64,000 bases of DNA from assembly GCF_023074175.1 (NCBI RefSeq), contig NZ_JADPKS010000107.1, positions 1 through 64,000 of the forward strand. The letters run 5' to 3'. Both the position numbers and the translations under genes were made by a program. The notes under the pieces were generated by a model. It made no database searches, was not told where the DNA came from, and saw only the letters and a program-made list of their open reading frames with translations. This DNA comes from Bradyrhizobium sp. 139 (GTDB lineage Bacteria; Pseudomonadota; Alphaproteobacteria; Rhizobiales; Xanthobacteraceae). Shown here piece after piece: positions 8,520 to 17,412 of this stretch (the stretch's first letter is position 1; the number at the start of each line of letters is the position of its first letter).

Positions 8520-10079
8520 TTACGGCCTGATCGTCATGTTCTCCGGCGGCCCCACTTTTCGCAGCGGCTCCGCCAGCCGCGCGAACTCGCACAGCAACGA
8601 CCGCGTCTTCCTGGGATCGATGATCTCTTCGACCCAGAATTTTTCGGCCGAGCGGAACGGCGAGCGCAGCTTGTTGAGGCGATCCTCGATCTCCTTCAGC
8701 TTGGCCGCGCCGTCCTCGGCCGCGTCGATGTCGGCGCGGTAGGCGGCTTCGATGCCACCCTCGAGCGGGAGCGACCCCCAATAGGCTGACGGCCAGGCGT
8801 AGCGGATCGAAAAACGGTCGGCCGGCTGATGCACTACGCCGGCAACACCGAAGGCGTTGCGCAGGATCACGGTGCACCAGGGCACCGTGGTCTGGTTGAC
8901 TGCGGCCATGGCGCGGACGCCGTGGCGGATGGTGGCCGCCTTCTCCGCATCGAGGCCGATCATGAAGCCGGGGCAATCCATCAGATAGACGATCGGCAAA
9001 TGGAAGGTCTCGGCGAAATCGACCCAGCGCACCACCTTCTGGCAGGCATCCGCCGTCCAGGAGCCGCCATAGTGAAAACTGTCGCTGGCGAGCAGCATCA
9101 CCGCCCTGCCCTCGAGCCGCGCCAGCCCGACGATGATCGGCTTGCCGAAATTCTTTGCGACCTCGAAGAACGAGCCCTTGTCGACGACCGACTCGATGAT
9201 CGGCCGCATCTTGTAGACCTGCTTACGGTTGCGCGGCACCGCGTTCATCAGCGCTTCTTCTGTGCGGTCGGGATTGTCGGTGCAGGGCAACGTGGGCGGA
9301 AGCTCATGGACCGACGACGGCAAATAGGAGAGGAAGCGGCGCGCGCAGGCAAAGGCCTCCTCCTCGGACTCGACGGCATGATCGACCGCGCCGGCGCGGG
9401 TCTGGATATCGGCGCCGCCGAGTTCCTCCTTCGAGAGGTCCTGCCCCAGCGCCTTCACCACCGGCGGACCCGCGACGAACATCGCGGATTTCTTGGTCAT
9501 GATGGAATAGTGGCTGGCGGCAAGGCGTGCGGCGCCAAGACCCGCGACCGAGCCGAGGCCGAGCGCCACCACCGGCACGCGCGACAAATTCTCCGTCGTG
9601 AAGCGATACCAGCGCGTGCCGCCGATGCCGCCCGGCAGATTGGCCGCTCCCTTGGTCTCGATGGTCTTGACCGAGCCGCCGCCGCCGGAGCCTTCGATGA
9701 TGCGGACGATGGGCAGACGGAAATCATGCGCCATCTCCTCCGCCATCAAGGGCTTGGCCGAGATCGACGCATCCGCCGAACCGCCGCGCACGGTAAAGTC
9801 GTCGCCGACCACGACGACGGTGCGGCCGTCGACGCGCGCGCGGCCGAACACGCAGTTCGCCGGCGTCAATTTCTGCAGCTCGCCGCTGGTATCGTACTCG
9901 CCGATGCCGGAGACGGCACCGATCTCGTGAAAGCTGCCTCTGTCGATCAGTCTGTCGATACGCTCCCGAACAGTCAGCCGGCCCTGGTCATGCTGACGCT
10001 TGACCTTGTCAACGCCGCCCATCTCCCGCGCGAAGGCTTCGCGCCGGGCGAGCTCGTCGAGTTCCGGCTTCCAGTTCAT
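8520..10079 (-). CDS. Acyl-CoA carboxylase, carboxyltransferase (beta) subunit
   Basis: A 519-residue carboxyltransferase of the propionyl/methylcrotonyl-CoA carboxylase type. The ATG at 10079 is preceded by a strong GGAGGGAG site; a longer frame exists upstream but adds no homology. The N-terminal half has GRARVDGRTVVVVGDDFTVRGGSAD and the crotonase-like glycine turns (GLGSVAGLGAARLAASHYSI). The C-terminal half has SFHYGGSWTADACQK and CPGFMIGLDAEKAATI. It transfers carboxylate from biotin to an acyl-CoA. It overlaps the 3' end of the iclR gene by 71 bp, implying co-transcription. No biotin carboxylase gene is in the window; a small biotin carrier lies divergently at 11078. Confidence 0.9.
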   Translation of the reverse strand: MNWKPELDELARREAFAREMGGVDKVKRQHDQGRLTVRERIDRLIDRGSFHEIGAVSGIGEYDTSGELQKLTPANCVFGRARVDGRTVVVVGDDFTVRGGSADASISAKPLMAEEMAHDFRLPIVRIIEGSGGGGSVKTIETKGAANLPGGIGGTRWYRFTTENLSRVPVVALGLGSVAGLGAARLAASHYSIMTKKSAMFVAGPPVVKALGQDLSKEELGGADIQTRAGAVDHAVESEEEAFACARRFLSYLPSSVHELPPTLPCTDNPDRTEEALMNAVPRNRKQVYKMRPIIESVVDKGSFFEVAKNFGKPIIVGLARLEGRAVMLLASDSFHYGGSWTADACQKVVRWVDFAETFHLPIVYLMDCPGFMIGLDAEKAATIRHGVRAMAAVNQTTVPWCTVILRNAFGVAGVVHQPADRFSIRYAWPSAYWGSLPLEGGIEAAYRADIDAAEDGAAKLKEIEDRLNKLRSPFRSAEKFWVEEIIDPRKTRSLLCEFARLAEPLRKVGPPENMTIRP

Positions 10080-10983
10080 CCACTCCCTCCGAATTGATCG
10101 GCTTGTTATTGTTAAGCACGGCCATCGCGACCGGTTTACGCGAGATCCGGGCGTTGAAGACATCGCCTTCCGCGCCCTCGAGCAGGCTGCCGAGCGAGCG
10201 GCCGAGCGCCACCATCAGCGGCGCGACCTCCGCATGCAGACGCTGCTCGTCATATATCGCCGACAGAAGACCGATCGTGATCACCACGAAGGTCTGATAC
10301 TGCGGCGACCAGATCGGCACCGCGAGCCCGTTGATGTGCGGGCTCCACAGACCGCAGGCCACGACATAGCCGCGCTCGCGCAGCAATTCGCGGTTGGCCT
10401 CGATGCGGGGCTTGAGGATTTTCGCAGCCTCGGGCGCTTCCCGCTCCATGTCCGCGATGAAGGCATCGCCGACCTCGGGCGCCAGCGCCGCGGTGTAGGC
10501 CGCACCCGCAGCGGTCGAGGCCATAGAGATGCGGCTGCCGGTGCCCTCGTGCAGGCCGAGCGCGGTCGCCGAGCGCGCGAACTGGAGATAGACGAGATGG
10601 AAGCGATCGGGCACGACGAAGCCGACAGTGCCCGGCAGTTGCTCGGCGATCTCCTGGAGCCGCTGCCGGATCATGCTGCGCAGCTGCGCACCCTTCATCA
10701 TCGAGGCGCTCATCGCCACTGCGCTCGGGCCGATGCGATATTTCTGATCGCGCGGCAGATAGACGAGCTGTCCCATCCGCGTCAGCGTGTGCGTGAGTCG
10801 CGACACCGTCGAGCGCGGCAGGCCGCAGCGATTTGAAATTTCGAGATTGCCGAGCCTGCTATCGTGGCCCTCGAAGCATCGCAACACGTCAAACGCGCGC
10901 GACACCACCTGGATGACATCACCCTCACCGGCATCGCCGGCGAGCGCACCTTGCCTACTCAACCGCTCTGAACGTCGTCCCAT
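10009..10983 (-). CDS. IclR-family transcriptional regulator
   Basis: About 324 residues. The N-terminal winged helix lies at roughly residues 20-80: VIQVVSRAFDVLRCFEGH, then LGNLEISNRCGLPRSTVSRL as the recognition helix. The IclR effector domain follows (GSRISMASTAAGAAYTAAL). The ATG at 10983 has an AGGG site; a GTG at 10995 is an alternative. A paired inverted repeat directly upstream (10999-11022) is a typical IclR operator position. The C-terminal end overlaps the carboxyltransferase gene, which it presumably controls together with the divergent biotin-carrier gene. Confidence 0.9.
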   Translation of the reverse strand: MGRRSERLSRQGALAGDAGEGDVIQVVSRAFDVLRCFEGHDSRLGNLEISNRCGLPRSTVSRLTHTLTRMGQLVYLPRDQKYRIGPSAVAMSASMMKGAQLRSMIRQRLQEIAEQLPGTVGFVVPDRFHLVYLQFARSATALGLHEGTGSRISMASTAAGAAYTAALAPEVGDAFIADMEREAPEAAKILKPRIEANRELLRERGYVVACGLWSPHINGLAVPIWSPQYQTFVVITIGLLSAIYDEQRLHAEVAPLMVALGRSLGSLLEGAEGDVFNARISRKPVAMAVLNNNKPINSEGVDELEAGTRRARPARSLRAGDGRR

Positions 10984-10998
10984 GTTCCCTACCACTTG

Positions 10999-11022
10999 TT
11001 CCGCTGTGCGGAATTAAATTCC
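10999..11022. promoter_or_regulatory. Candidate IclR operator (two overlapping palindromes)
   Basis: TTCCGC-TGT-GCGGAA (10999-11013) is a perfect inverted repeat, and its right arm is reused in GGAAT-TAA-ATTCC (11010-11022), giving three evenly spaced half-sites. It sits in the divergent iclR/biotin-carrier intergenic region, 16 bp from the regulator ATG. IclR-type regulators commonly bind such GGAA/TTCC sites, so dual control of both sides is likely. Confidence 0.65.
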
Positions 11023-11077
11023 ACTTGCAGACGACGCTACCTCAGGCATTTTGCAACGACAACAAAAAGGCGATGGC

Positions 11078-11299
11078 ATGCCAGAAATAAAGATCGTCAC
11101 TGAAGTTGCGGGACGCATCTGCGCAACTCCCGTGCAAGTTGGAGGAACCGTTGCGGATGGGGATGAAATTGTAATCGTCGAAGCGATGAAGATGGAGATA
11201 CCTGTGCCCTCGCCCGCGAGCGGCACAATCACGTCGCTGCTCGTGAAACTCGACGACGTCGTTGCCGAGGGACAGGCGATCGCGATCGTCGCGAACTGA
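11078..11299 (+). CDS. Biotin carboxyl carrier protein (73 residues)
   Basis: A minimal biotinyl domain with the biotinylation motif EAMKM (Lys38) at the tip of the expected hairpin and the closing VPSPASGTITSLLV strand. The ATG at 11078 follows AAAAAGG with good spacing; an in-frame start at 11051 is less likely. At 73 residues it is only the swinging domain, without the Pro/Ala linker of AccB. It is divergent from iclR and the carboxyltransferase, so it probably serves that enzyme. The biotin carboxylase must come from elsewhere in the genome. Confidence 0.9.
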   Translation: MPEIKIVTEVAGRICATPVQVGGTVADGDEIVIVEAMKMEIPVPSPASGTITSLLVKLDDVVAEGQAIAIVAN

Positions 11300-11447
11300 C
11301 TGCATTACCCGCACTTTCCGCGACATTCTGTCAGCCTGATTCCTGCGCTCGCGGTACGGCGTTGCCATCGCCGATGCCCGGTGACATGATCCGATTCAAG
11401 CAAGAAAATCTTCGCGGCAAAAGCGAGGATAATGTAGGAGGGAAAAC

Positions 11448-12614
11448 ATGTTTCGTGGGCTGATCATGCTTGCGCCTGCCTTGGTGGCGGGCATTTCTTT
11501 TGTGTCTACACGCTATGCATTCGCCGAAGACATCAAGCTGCCGGCGACATTAACCTTCACCGCCTACGACACCGGCACCGCCGGCTTCAACATCGCGGTC
11601 GGCGTCGGCAAGATGATGAAGGACAAATACAGCACGGACGTGCGCGTGCTGCCGGCCGGCAACGACGTCGCGCGTCTGGCGCCGCTGCGCGCCAAGCGTG
11701 CCGCCGCATCGGCAATGGGATCCGGCTCCTATTTCGCGCAGGAAGGCGTGTTCGAGTTCGGCTCCCGGGAATGGGGTCCGCAGCCGCTTCAGATCCTGCT
11801 CTCGTCGGTCGATTGCAATTGCGGCACGCTCGGCGTTGCTGCCGATGCCGGCGTGAAGGAGCTCAAGGACCTCAAGGGCAAGCGCGTCGGCTTCGTCGTC
11901 GGCTCGCCCGCGCTCAACCAGAACTCACTCGCGGTGCTCGCCTTCGCGGGGTTGACGCAGAAGGACGTCAAGGTCGTCGAGTTCGCAAGCTACGGCGCGA
12001 TGTGGAAGGGCCTGATCAACAACGACACCGACGCCGCCTTCGGCACCACCATCACCGGCCCCGCCAAGGAAGCCGAGACCTCGCCGCGCGGTCTGGTCTG
12101 GCCACCACTGCCCGCCAAGGACAAGGAAGGCTGGGCACGGATGCAGAAGGTCGGCTCGTTCTTCTTCCCGCAGACTGCCACCTGCGGCGCCGGCATCTCG
12201 CCGGACAAGCCGATCGAGCTCGGCAACTATCCCTACCCGATCTTCGTCGCCTACGCCTCGCAGCCGGCCGATCAGGTTTATGCGATGACCAAGGCGATGA
12301 TCGTGAATTACGACGCCTACAAGGACTCCGCGCCCGGCGCCGGCGGCCTTGGCGCCGACCGGCAGACCAAGAACTGGGTGGTGCCGGTGCACCCCGGTGC
12401 GGTGAAGGCGATGAAGGAAGCCGGGCAATGGAGCGACGCGCAGGACGCGCACAACAACAAGCTGATCAAGCGGCAAGAGGTGCTTGGCGCCGCGTGGGCC
12501 GACTACGGCAAATCCAACCCGCCTGCGGATGACAAGGCATTCCTCGACGGCTGGATGAAGGCGCGCGCGGCTGCGCTCACGAAAGCCGACATGCCGAACG
12601 GGTTCGAGGACTAA
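11448..12614 (+). CDS. TAXI-family TRAP transporter substrate-binding protein
   Basis: A 388-residue periplasmic protein with an N-terminal signal peptide (cleavage near residue 26, after RYAFA). The TAXI-type start LTFTAYDTGTAGFNIAVGVG and the later DLKGKRVGFVVGSPALNQNS match this solute-binding family. The start is supported by GTAGGAGGG. It is followed by a dispersed repeat and then the fused TRAP permease, forming a TAXI-TRAP importer driven by an ion gradient. Studied TAXI proteins bind glutamate/glutamine-like ligands, and the glutaminase downstream fits this, but the substrate here is inference. At 388 residues it is longer than the common 320-residue form. Confidence 0.88.
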   Translation: MFRGLIMLAPALVAGISFVSTRYAFAEDIKLPATLTFTAYDTGTAGFNIAVGVGKMMKDKYSTDVRVLPAGNDVARLAPLRAKRAAASAMGSGSYFAQEGVFEFGSREWGPQPLQILLSSVDCNCGTLGVAADAGVKELKDLKGKRVGFVVGSPALNQNSLAVLAFAGLTQKDVKVVEFASYGAMWKGLINNDTDAAFGTTITGPAKEAETSPRGLVWPPLPAKDKEGWARMQKVGSFFFPQTATCGAGISPDKPIELGNYPYPIFVAYASQPADQVYAMTKAMIVNYDAYKDSAPGAGGLGADRQTKNWVVPVHPGAVKAMKEAGQWSDAQDAHNNKLIKRQEVLGAAWADYGKSNPPADDKAFLDGWMKARAAALTKADMPNGFED

Positions 12615-12653
12615 TTTTTCGATGGAATTGATTGTTACCCGGACGGCAGTGCG

Positions 12654-12771
12654 CCCCCTCTCCCGCTTGCGGGAGAGGGTTGGGGTGAGGGTCTCTCCAC
12701 GGTGGGATTCCCCCAGCGGTGAGAGCCCTCACCCGGCGCTTCGCGCCGACCTCTCCCGCAAGCGGGAGAGG
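12654..12771. repeat. Dispersed palindromic intergenic repeat
   Basis: The two ends are the same 18-bp palindrome-containing word, CTCTCCCGCTTGCGGGAGAG and its near copy CTCTCCCGCAAGCGGGAGAG, enclosing a GGGTGAGGGTCTCTCC / GAGAGCCCTCACCC inverted pair. The unit can fold as a cruciform or as two hairpins. It lies between the TAXI binding-protein and permease genes. I recognise it as a repeat common in Bradyrhizobium-type intergenic DNA. It may attenuate transcription so that the binding protein is made in excess. The short open frame across it is not a gene. Confidence 0.8.
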
Positions 12772-12855
12772 TTAAGCGAGCCCGCGGCCGCATTGGATTC
12801 AACCAGCAGTCATTCGCTTTAATCAGCGCCTAGCAGCCTACGCGCGGGGTCGATC

Positions 12856-14931
12856 ATGTCGTCTGCTTCAGTCTCCACCGCCCCGCAGCACGAGGCCAAG
12901 CGGATCGTATTCGACGATCCCCATGGTGCCGCCGCCAACATGCAGGAAGCGGAAGTCACGCGCGTCCGCACGTTGCGCGGCGCCTGGCGCTGGACGCTGG
13001 TGGCTGCGACGGCCGCGACGATCCTGCTCTGCATCAACCAGCAATTCTCGCTGCGCTTCTTCGTCGGCTACACCCAGCTCAACACGGAGTACTTCTATCT
13101 CCTGATCGCGCTGATGCTGCCCTTCACGTTCCTGATCTTCCCGGGAACCACGCGCGCGCCGCTCGACCGCATTCCCCGGTATGACCTTCTCTGCTTCGTC
13201 GTGACCTTTGCCGCCGCGCTGCTGCTGATGTCGAACGTGCGCAAGGCCGCGGAGGCCGGCTGGGAATTCGGCGGCGCGCCGAACAGCGTCATCGCCGCCG
13301 GCCTCGTGATGTGGGTGATGCTGATGGAGGCGCTGCGCCGTACCGGCGGCTGGAGCCTGCTACTGAGCGTGCTCCCATTCACGGTCTATCCGCTGTTCGC
13401 AGAGTCCGGCTGGCTCGGGCCGTTCCGCGGCACGCAATCGACGCTGGAGCAGGCGACCGCCTATCACGTGCTGTCGGGCGAGAGCCTGCTCGGCATTCCC
13501 ATCCAGGCGTTTGCCGACACCGTGATCGGCTTCCTGGTGTTCGGCACCGCGCTGATGATGACCGGCGCCGGAAAGTTCTTCATCAACCTCGCCTTCGCGC
13601 TGTGCGGCACGTTCCGCGGCGGCGCGGCGAAAGTCTGCATCTTTGCCAGCGGCCTGCTCGGCATGATGTCGGGCTCGATCATCTCCAACGTGCTCACTGC
13701 CGGCACCATGACCATCCCGGTGATGAAGAAGAGTGGTTTTCGCGCCTCCTATGCCGGCGCGATCGAAGCCTGTGCCTCGACCGGCGCGGTGCTGGCGCCG
13801 CCGGTGATGGGCGCGACCGCCTTCGTAATCGCACAGTTCCTCAATGTCAGCTACGCCGACGTCGCGCTTGCCGCCATCATTCCCGCCGCGCTCTATTACA
13901 TCGGGCTGTTCATGCAGGTCGATTCCTATGCCGCAAGACACGGGCTGAAAGGCATCCCGCGCGCAGAGCTGCCGCGGGTCATGGATACGATCCGGGACGG
14001 CTGGTACTACGTCTTCGTCATCGCGCTCCTGATCGTGATGCTGCTCTACTTCAAGCGCGAAAGCCATGCGCCGTTCTATGCCACCGCGCTGCTGCTCGTG
14101 CTCAACCAGCTGTTCTCGAAGGACACACGTTGGACTGTCGCGACCATCGGCAAATTCCTCGAGGTCAATGGCCGCACCTTCGTCGAGCTCGTCGGCATCC
14201 TCGCCGGCTGCGGCCTGCTGATCGGCGCCTTCTCGATGACCGGCGTGGTGTCGAGCCTCGCCAACGACCTGCTGCGCATCGCCGGCGACAATCCGTTCTT
14301 GCTGCTCGGCATGTGCGCCCTCACCAGCCTGATCCTCGGCCTCGGCCTGACCACGACGGCTTGCTACATCTTCCTCGCCATCCTGGTCGCGCCCGCGCTG
14401 GAGAAGCTCGGGTTGAACAAGATGGCCGTGCACATGTTCATCTTCTACTGGGGCATGCTGTCGTCTATCACCCCGCCGGTCGCGATTGCTTCATTCGCAG
14501 CCGCAGGCATTGCCGGCTCGCCTGCGATGAAGACGGGCTGGGAATCGATGTGGGTCGGGAGCATCATCTATTTCATTCCGTTTTTCTTCGTGCTCAATCC
14601 GGCGCTGGTGCTGCAGGGGGAAAGCCCCTATCTCGCCGGCCTCGGCCTGATGGCGCTTGCGGCGTTCGGCACGCTGTTCATCTGCGGCGGCATCCAGGGC
14701 TACCAGCCCTTCGTCGGCGATCTCCGCGGCGCCGGTGCGCTGGAATGGCCGATCCGCGTGCTGCTGGTGATCGGCGGGTTCGTGGTGGCCACCCCCGGCG
14801 GCGGCATCATGCCGCTGTCGCAGATGCAGGTGACGCTGCTCGGCCTCGCCATCCTCGTGCCCACGGTTTTGCTCGCCCTTGTTCTGGTCCGGCGGCAGAC
14901 CATGGTGCCGGACGGGTTGCGCGTGCCCTGA
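12856..14931 (+). CDS. TRAP transporter fused permease (DctQM-type, TAXI system)
   Basis: A 691-residue inner-membrane protein with roughly 18 hydrophobic segments. The first 200 residues correspond to the small-subunit-like part and the rest to the large DctM-like permease, as is usual for TAXI-associated fused permeases. Typical motifs are GLLGMMSGSIISNVLTAGTM near residue 275, ASTGAVLAPPVMGATAFVIA, and the second-half repeat GLTTTACYIFLAILVAPALE. It starts 240 bp after the binding protein, with a repeat in between, and ends 22 bp before the glutaminase gene. Transport is expected to be Na+ or proton driven. Confidence 0.9.
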   Translation: MSSASVSTAPQHEAKRIVFDDPHGAAANMQEAEVTRVRTLRGAWRWTLVAATAATILLCINQQFSLRFFVGYTQLNTEYFYLLIALMLPFTFLIFPGTTRAPLDRIPRYDLLCFVVTFAAALLLMSNVRKAAEAGWEFGGAPNSVIAAGLVMWVMLMEALRRTGGWSLLLSVLPFTVYPLFAESGWLGPFRGTQSTLEQATAYHVLSGESLLGIPIQAFADTVIGFLVFGTALMMTGAGKFFINLAFALCGTFRGGAAKVCIFASGLLGMMSGSIISNVLTAGTMTIPVMKKSGFRASYAGAIEACASTGAVLAPPVMGATAFVIAQFLNVSYADVALAAIIPAALYYIGLFMQVDSYAARHGLKGIPRAELPRVMDTIRDGWYYVFVIALLIVMLLYFKRESHAPFYATALLLVLNQLFSKDTRWTVATIGKFLEVNGRTFVELVGILAGCGLLIGAFSMTGVVSSLANDLLRIAGDNPFLLLGMCALTSLILGLGLTTTACYIFLAILVAPALEKLGLNKMAVHMFIFYWGMLSSITPPVAIASFAAAGIAGSPAMKTGWESMWVGSIIYFIPFFFVLNPALVLQGESPYLAGLGLMALAAFGTLFICGGIQGYQPFVGDLRGAGALEWPIRVLLVIGGFVVATPGGGIMPLSQMQVTLLGLAILVPTVLLALVLVRRQTMVPDGLRVP

Positions 14932-14953
14932 TTGCGTTGCACAAAGAGAGGCG

Positions 14954-16801
14954 ATGAAACCGCTTTCGCCGCTCGCCACCGCCTGGACCCGCTCAAAGCC
15001 GCCTTTGCTGCGGTTTCTGGACAATTGCCTCAACGAATTCTCGGCGGAGACCTCGGGCGCGGTCGCCGACTACATTCCCGAGCTGAGCAAGGCCGATCCT
15101 GCCCATTTCGGCATCAGCCTCGCGACCCTGGACGGCCATGTCTACGAGGTCGGCGACTCCAGGGTGCCCTTCACCATCCAATCAATGTCAAAGCCGTTCG
15201 TGTTCGCGCTGGCGCTGGACCTGCTCGGCGCGAACAGGGTCGAGAGCGCGATCGGCGTTGAGCCCTCTGGCGATCCGTTCAACTCGATCCGGCTCAATTC
15301 CGAAAACCATCCGTTCAACCCGATGGTCAATGCCGGCGCGATCGCCTGCACCGGGCTGATCTACGACAGCAAGGGCGCAGACGCCTTCGAGCAGATTCGC
15401 CTCGCGCTCGGTCGTTTTGCCGGGCGCGACCTCGCCCTGGACGAGGCCGTCTACGCTTCCGAAAGCCAGACCGGCGACCGCAACCGCGCCATCGGCTATC
15501 TCCTCAAGACCAATGCGGTGATCTCGGACAATGTCGCTGCCGTGCTCGACGTCTACTTCCGGCAATGCGCGGTGCTGGTCACCGCGCGCGATATCGCGGT
15601 GATGGCGGCAACGCTCGCCAACCGCGGCGTCAATCCGGTCACGGGCGAGCAGGTGCTGACGCCTTACGCGATCTCGCGCACGCTGTCGGTGATGACGTCC
15701 TCGGGCATGTACGACTATGCCGGCGAATGGATCTACCGGATCGGCATTCCCGCCAAGAGCGGTGTCGGCGGCGGGATTCTGGCCGCCCTTCCCGCCCGCC
15801 TCGGGCTCGGCAGCTATTCGCCAAAGCTCGACAAGCACGGCAACAGCGTGCGCGGCATCAAGGTCTGCGAGGCGCTGTCCTCGCATTACGACCTTCACAT
15901 GCTCAACCGCAGTGACGATGCGCGCAACGCCGTCATCGCCGACTACGACATCGGCAAGAGTCCGTCGCGGCGCGTGCGCCGTCCGCAGGAGCGCGATATT
16001 CTCGCGGCGCACGAGCAGGAGGTGCGGATCATCGAGCTGGTCGGCACGCTGTCGCTGTCGGCGGTCGACTATGTCTCGCGCCGGCTTGCGGGTCGGCCGC
16101 GGCCGCAATTCGTGATCTTCGATCTGCACCGCGTCACCTCCACCACGCGCGCGGGTGCGCGGCTGGTCGCCGAAGCGTTCGAGGAGCTCGCGGCGCTGAA
16201 TGTGACCGTCGTGCTGTCAGGCGTCAGGCGCGCCTCCAAGGAATGGGACAGCCTGCGGGAATGGACAGCGGAGCTGAAGAACGTCCGCGACTTCTACCTG
16301 CTCGACACCGCGATCGAATGGGCCGAAGACCAGATCGTCTATCGCTATGGCGGCTCGATCGATTTCCACGAAACCACCGAGCTTGCCGAACAGCCGCTGC
16401 TTGCCGGCATGGGCGAGGAAGAGCTGACGGATCTCGCCTCGATCTGCACGATCAGGACCTATCAATCCGGCGCCAAGATCCTTACCACGGGCGATCCCGC
16501 CGATTCCCTGTTCTTCCTGCGCAGCGGCGCGGTGCATGTCACCCTGCCTGACGGCGTGCGGCTGGCGACGCTGACCGCCGGCATGGCCTTCGGCGAGATG
16601 GCGCTGCTGGAGCCGACGCGCTCGGCCGACGTGTTCGCAGACATGGCGGCGACCGCATTCGAGGTGCCGCTGAAGGATTTCGAGCGCTTCCGCAAGCAGC
16701 ACCCGCGCGCCAGCGAGCGCGTGATGCGCAATCTGGCGCAGCTCCTCGCCGACCGCCTGATCGTCGCCAACGCGAAGGTAGATATTTTGACGTCGACGTG
16801 A
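14954..16801 (+). CDS. glsA: Glutaminase fused to STAS and cyclic-nucleotide-binding domains
   Basis: A 615-residue protein. Residues about 25-310 are a serine-dependent glutaminase: the Ser-x-x-Lys pair is in QSMSKPF (Ser77, Lys80), with NPMVNAGAIA and SVMTSSGMYDYAGEW further on. Residues about 345-465 resemble a STAS domain (RIIELVGTLSLSAVDYV, then QFVIFDLHRVTSTTRAGARL). Residues about 480-605 are a cyclic-nucleotide-binding fold (SGAKILTTGDPADSLFFLRS, then GMAFGEMALLEPTRSADVFA). The reaction is glutamine to glutamate plus ammonia. The fused regulatory domains suggest ligand or partner control. The ATG at 14954 has an AGAGAGG site 22 bp after the TRAP permease, so it is likely in the same operon. 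Confidence 0.92.
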   Translation: MKPLSPLATAWTRSKPPLLRFLDNCLNEFSAETSGAVADYIPELSKADPAHFGISLATLDGHVYEVGDSRVPFTIQSMSKPFVFALALDLLGANRVESAIGVEPSGDPFNSIRLNSENHPFNPMVNAGAIACTGLIYDSKGADAFEQIRLALGRFAGRDLALDEAVYASESQTGDRNRAIGYLLKTNAVISDNVAAVLDVYFRQCAVLVTARDIAVMAATLANRGVNPVTGEQVLTPYAISRTLSVMTSSGMYDYAGEWIYRIGIPAKSGVGGGILAALPARLGLGSYSPKLDKHGNSVRGIKVCEALSSHYDLHMLNRSDDARNAVIADYDIGKSPSRRVRRPQERDILAAHEQEVRIIELVGTLSLSAVDYVSRRLAGRPRPQFVIFDLHRVTSTTRAGARLVAEAFEELAALNVTVVLSGVRRASKEWDSLREWTAELKNVRDFYLLDTAIEWAEDQIVYRYGGSIDFHETTELAEQPLLAGMGEEELTDLASICTIRTYQSGAKILTTGDPADSLFFLRSGAVHVTLPDGVRLATLTAGMAFGEMALLEPTRSADVFADMAATAFEVPLKDFERFRKQHPRASERVMRNLAQLLADRLIVANAKVDILTST

Positions 16802-16820
16802 GCGGCAGCCGCCATCTTCA

Positions 16821-17066
16821 TCTCTCCCTACGCGAGGCAGGGCTATCGCATATGAAGAAAAGCGGGCGGGCAGCTTGCTTGCGGCTATCCTTCGAGACGC
16901 CCGCCTACGGCGGGCCCTCAGGATGAGGTCGCGTTTGGCGGCGAGATATCAGACCTTCATGGTGAGGAGCCCGCCAAAGCGGGCGTCTCGAACCATGCAG
17001 GCCGAGCACGTCCGGCAAGCTCTCAGCTGCCATATGCGATAGCGCTGCTACGGGAGGAGTGAATAG
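16821..17066. repeat. Dispersed repeat with inverted ends, copy 1
   Basis: About 245 bp between convergent genes. The ends (GAGGCAGGGCTATCGCAT and ATGCGATAGC...GGGAGGAGTGAATAG) form an inverted pair. Inside are two hairpins, CGAGACGCCCGCCTACGGCG and the AGCCCGCCAAAGCGGGCG one. A second copy at 62633-62870 has matching outer ends in the same orientation, but its core is reverse-complemented relative to this one. The type is a non-autonomous palindromic intergenic element. Confidence 0.8.
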
Positions 17067-17085
17067 TCCTCAGCTCGCATCTGCC

Positions 17086-17394
17086 TCAGCGGCTCGCGGC
17101 CTCGCCCAGCCGCCGGTTGATCCTGGCCGCGCTTGCCTTGAGCAGCTCCGACGGCTGCTGGCCAGTCGCCGCGCAAAGGCAGGCCCAGTAGTAGATGACG
17201 TCGCCGAGCTCGTCGACGAGGCCCGCCTGGTCGAGCCAGCCATCGCGCAACAGCTTCTTGATGTGCTCGGCGACCTCGCCGGATTCGCCGGCGAGGCCGA
17301 GCCCGAGATAGGACAGTCGCTCGTTGGAGGGATGTTCATCGACTTTCGCAATCATCGCGGCCCAGGCCGCATATTCATCGATCGTCATCGGCAT
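17086..17394 (-). CDS. MazG-like nucleotide pyrophosphohydrolase
   Basis: A 102-residue single-domain MazG-fold protein. The metal-binding carboxylates are seen in GLAGESGEVAEHIKK (E-x-x-E pattern near residues 34-38) and in VDELGDVIYYWA (ExxD, near residues 61-64). The family hydrolyses nucleoside triphosphates to monophosphate plus pyrophosphate, often as house-cleaning of aberrant dNTPs. It lies 18 bp downstream of the CMD-family gene on the same strand, so the two are probably co-transcribed, though no functional link is obvious. ATG at 17394 or 17388 are both possible. Confidence 0.85.
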   Translation of the reverse strand: MPMTIDEYAAWAAMIAKVDEHPSNERLSYLGLGLAGESGEVAEHIKKLLRDGWLDQAGLVDELGDVIYYWACLCAATGQQPSELLKASAARINRRLGEAASR

Positions 17395-17412
17395 CTCTCG
17401 CGCTGCTTCGGA

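Noticed and set aside
12622..12822. Short plus-strand ORF across the repeat in the TAXI-TRAP operon
   Set aside because: It is made almost entirely of the palindromic repeat.
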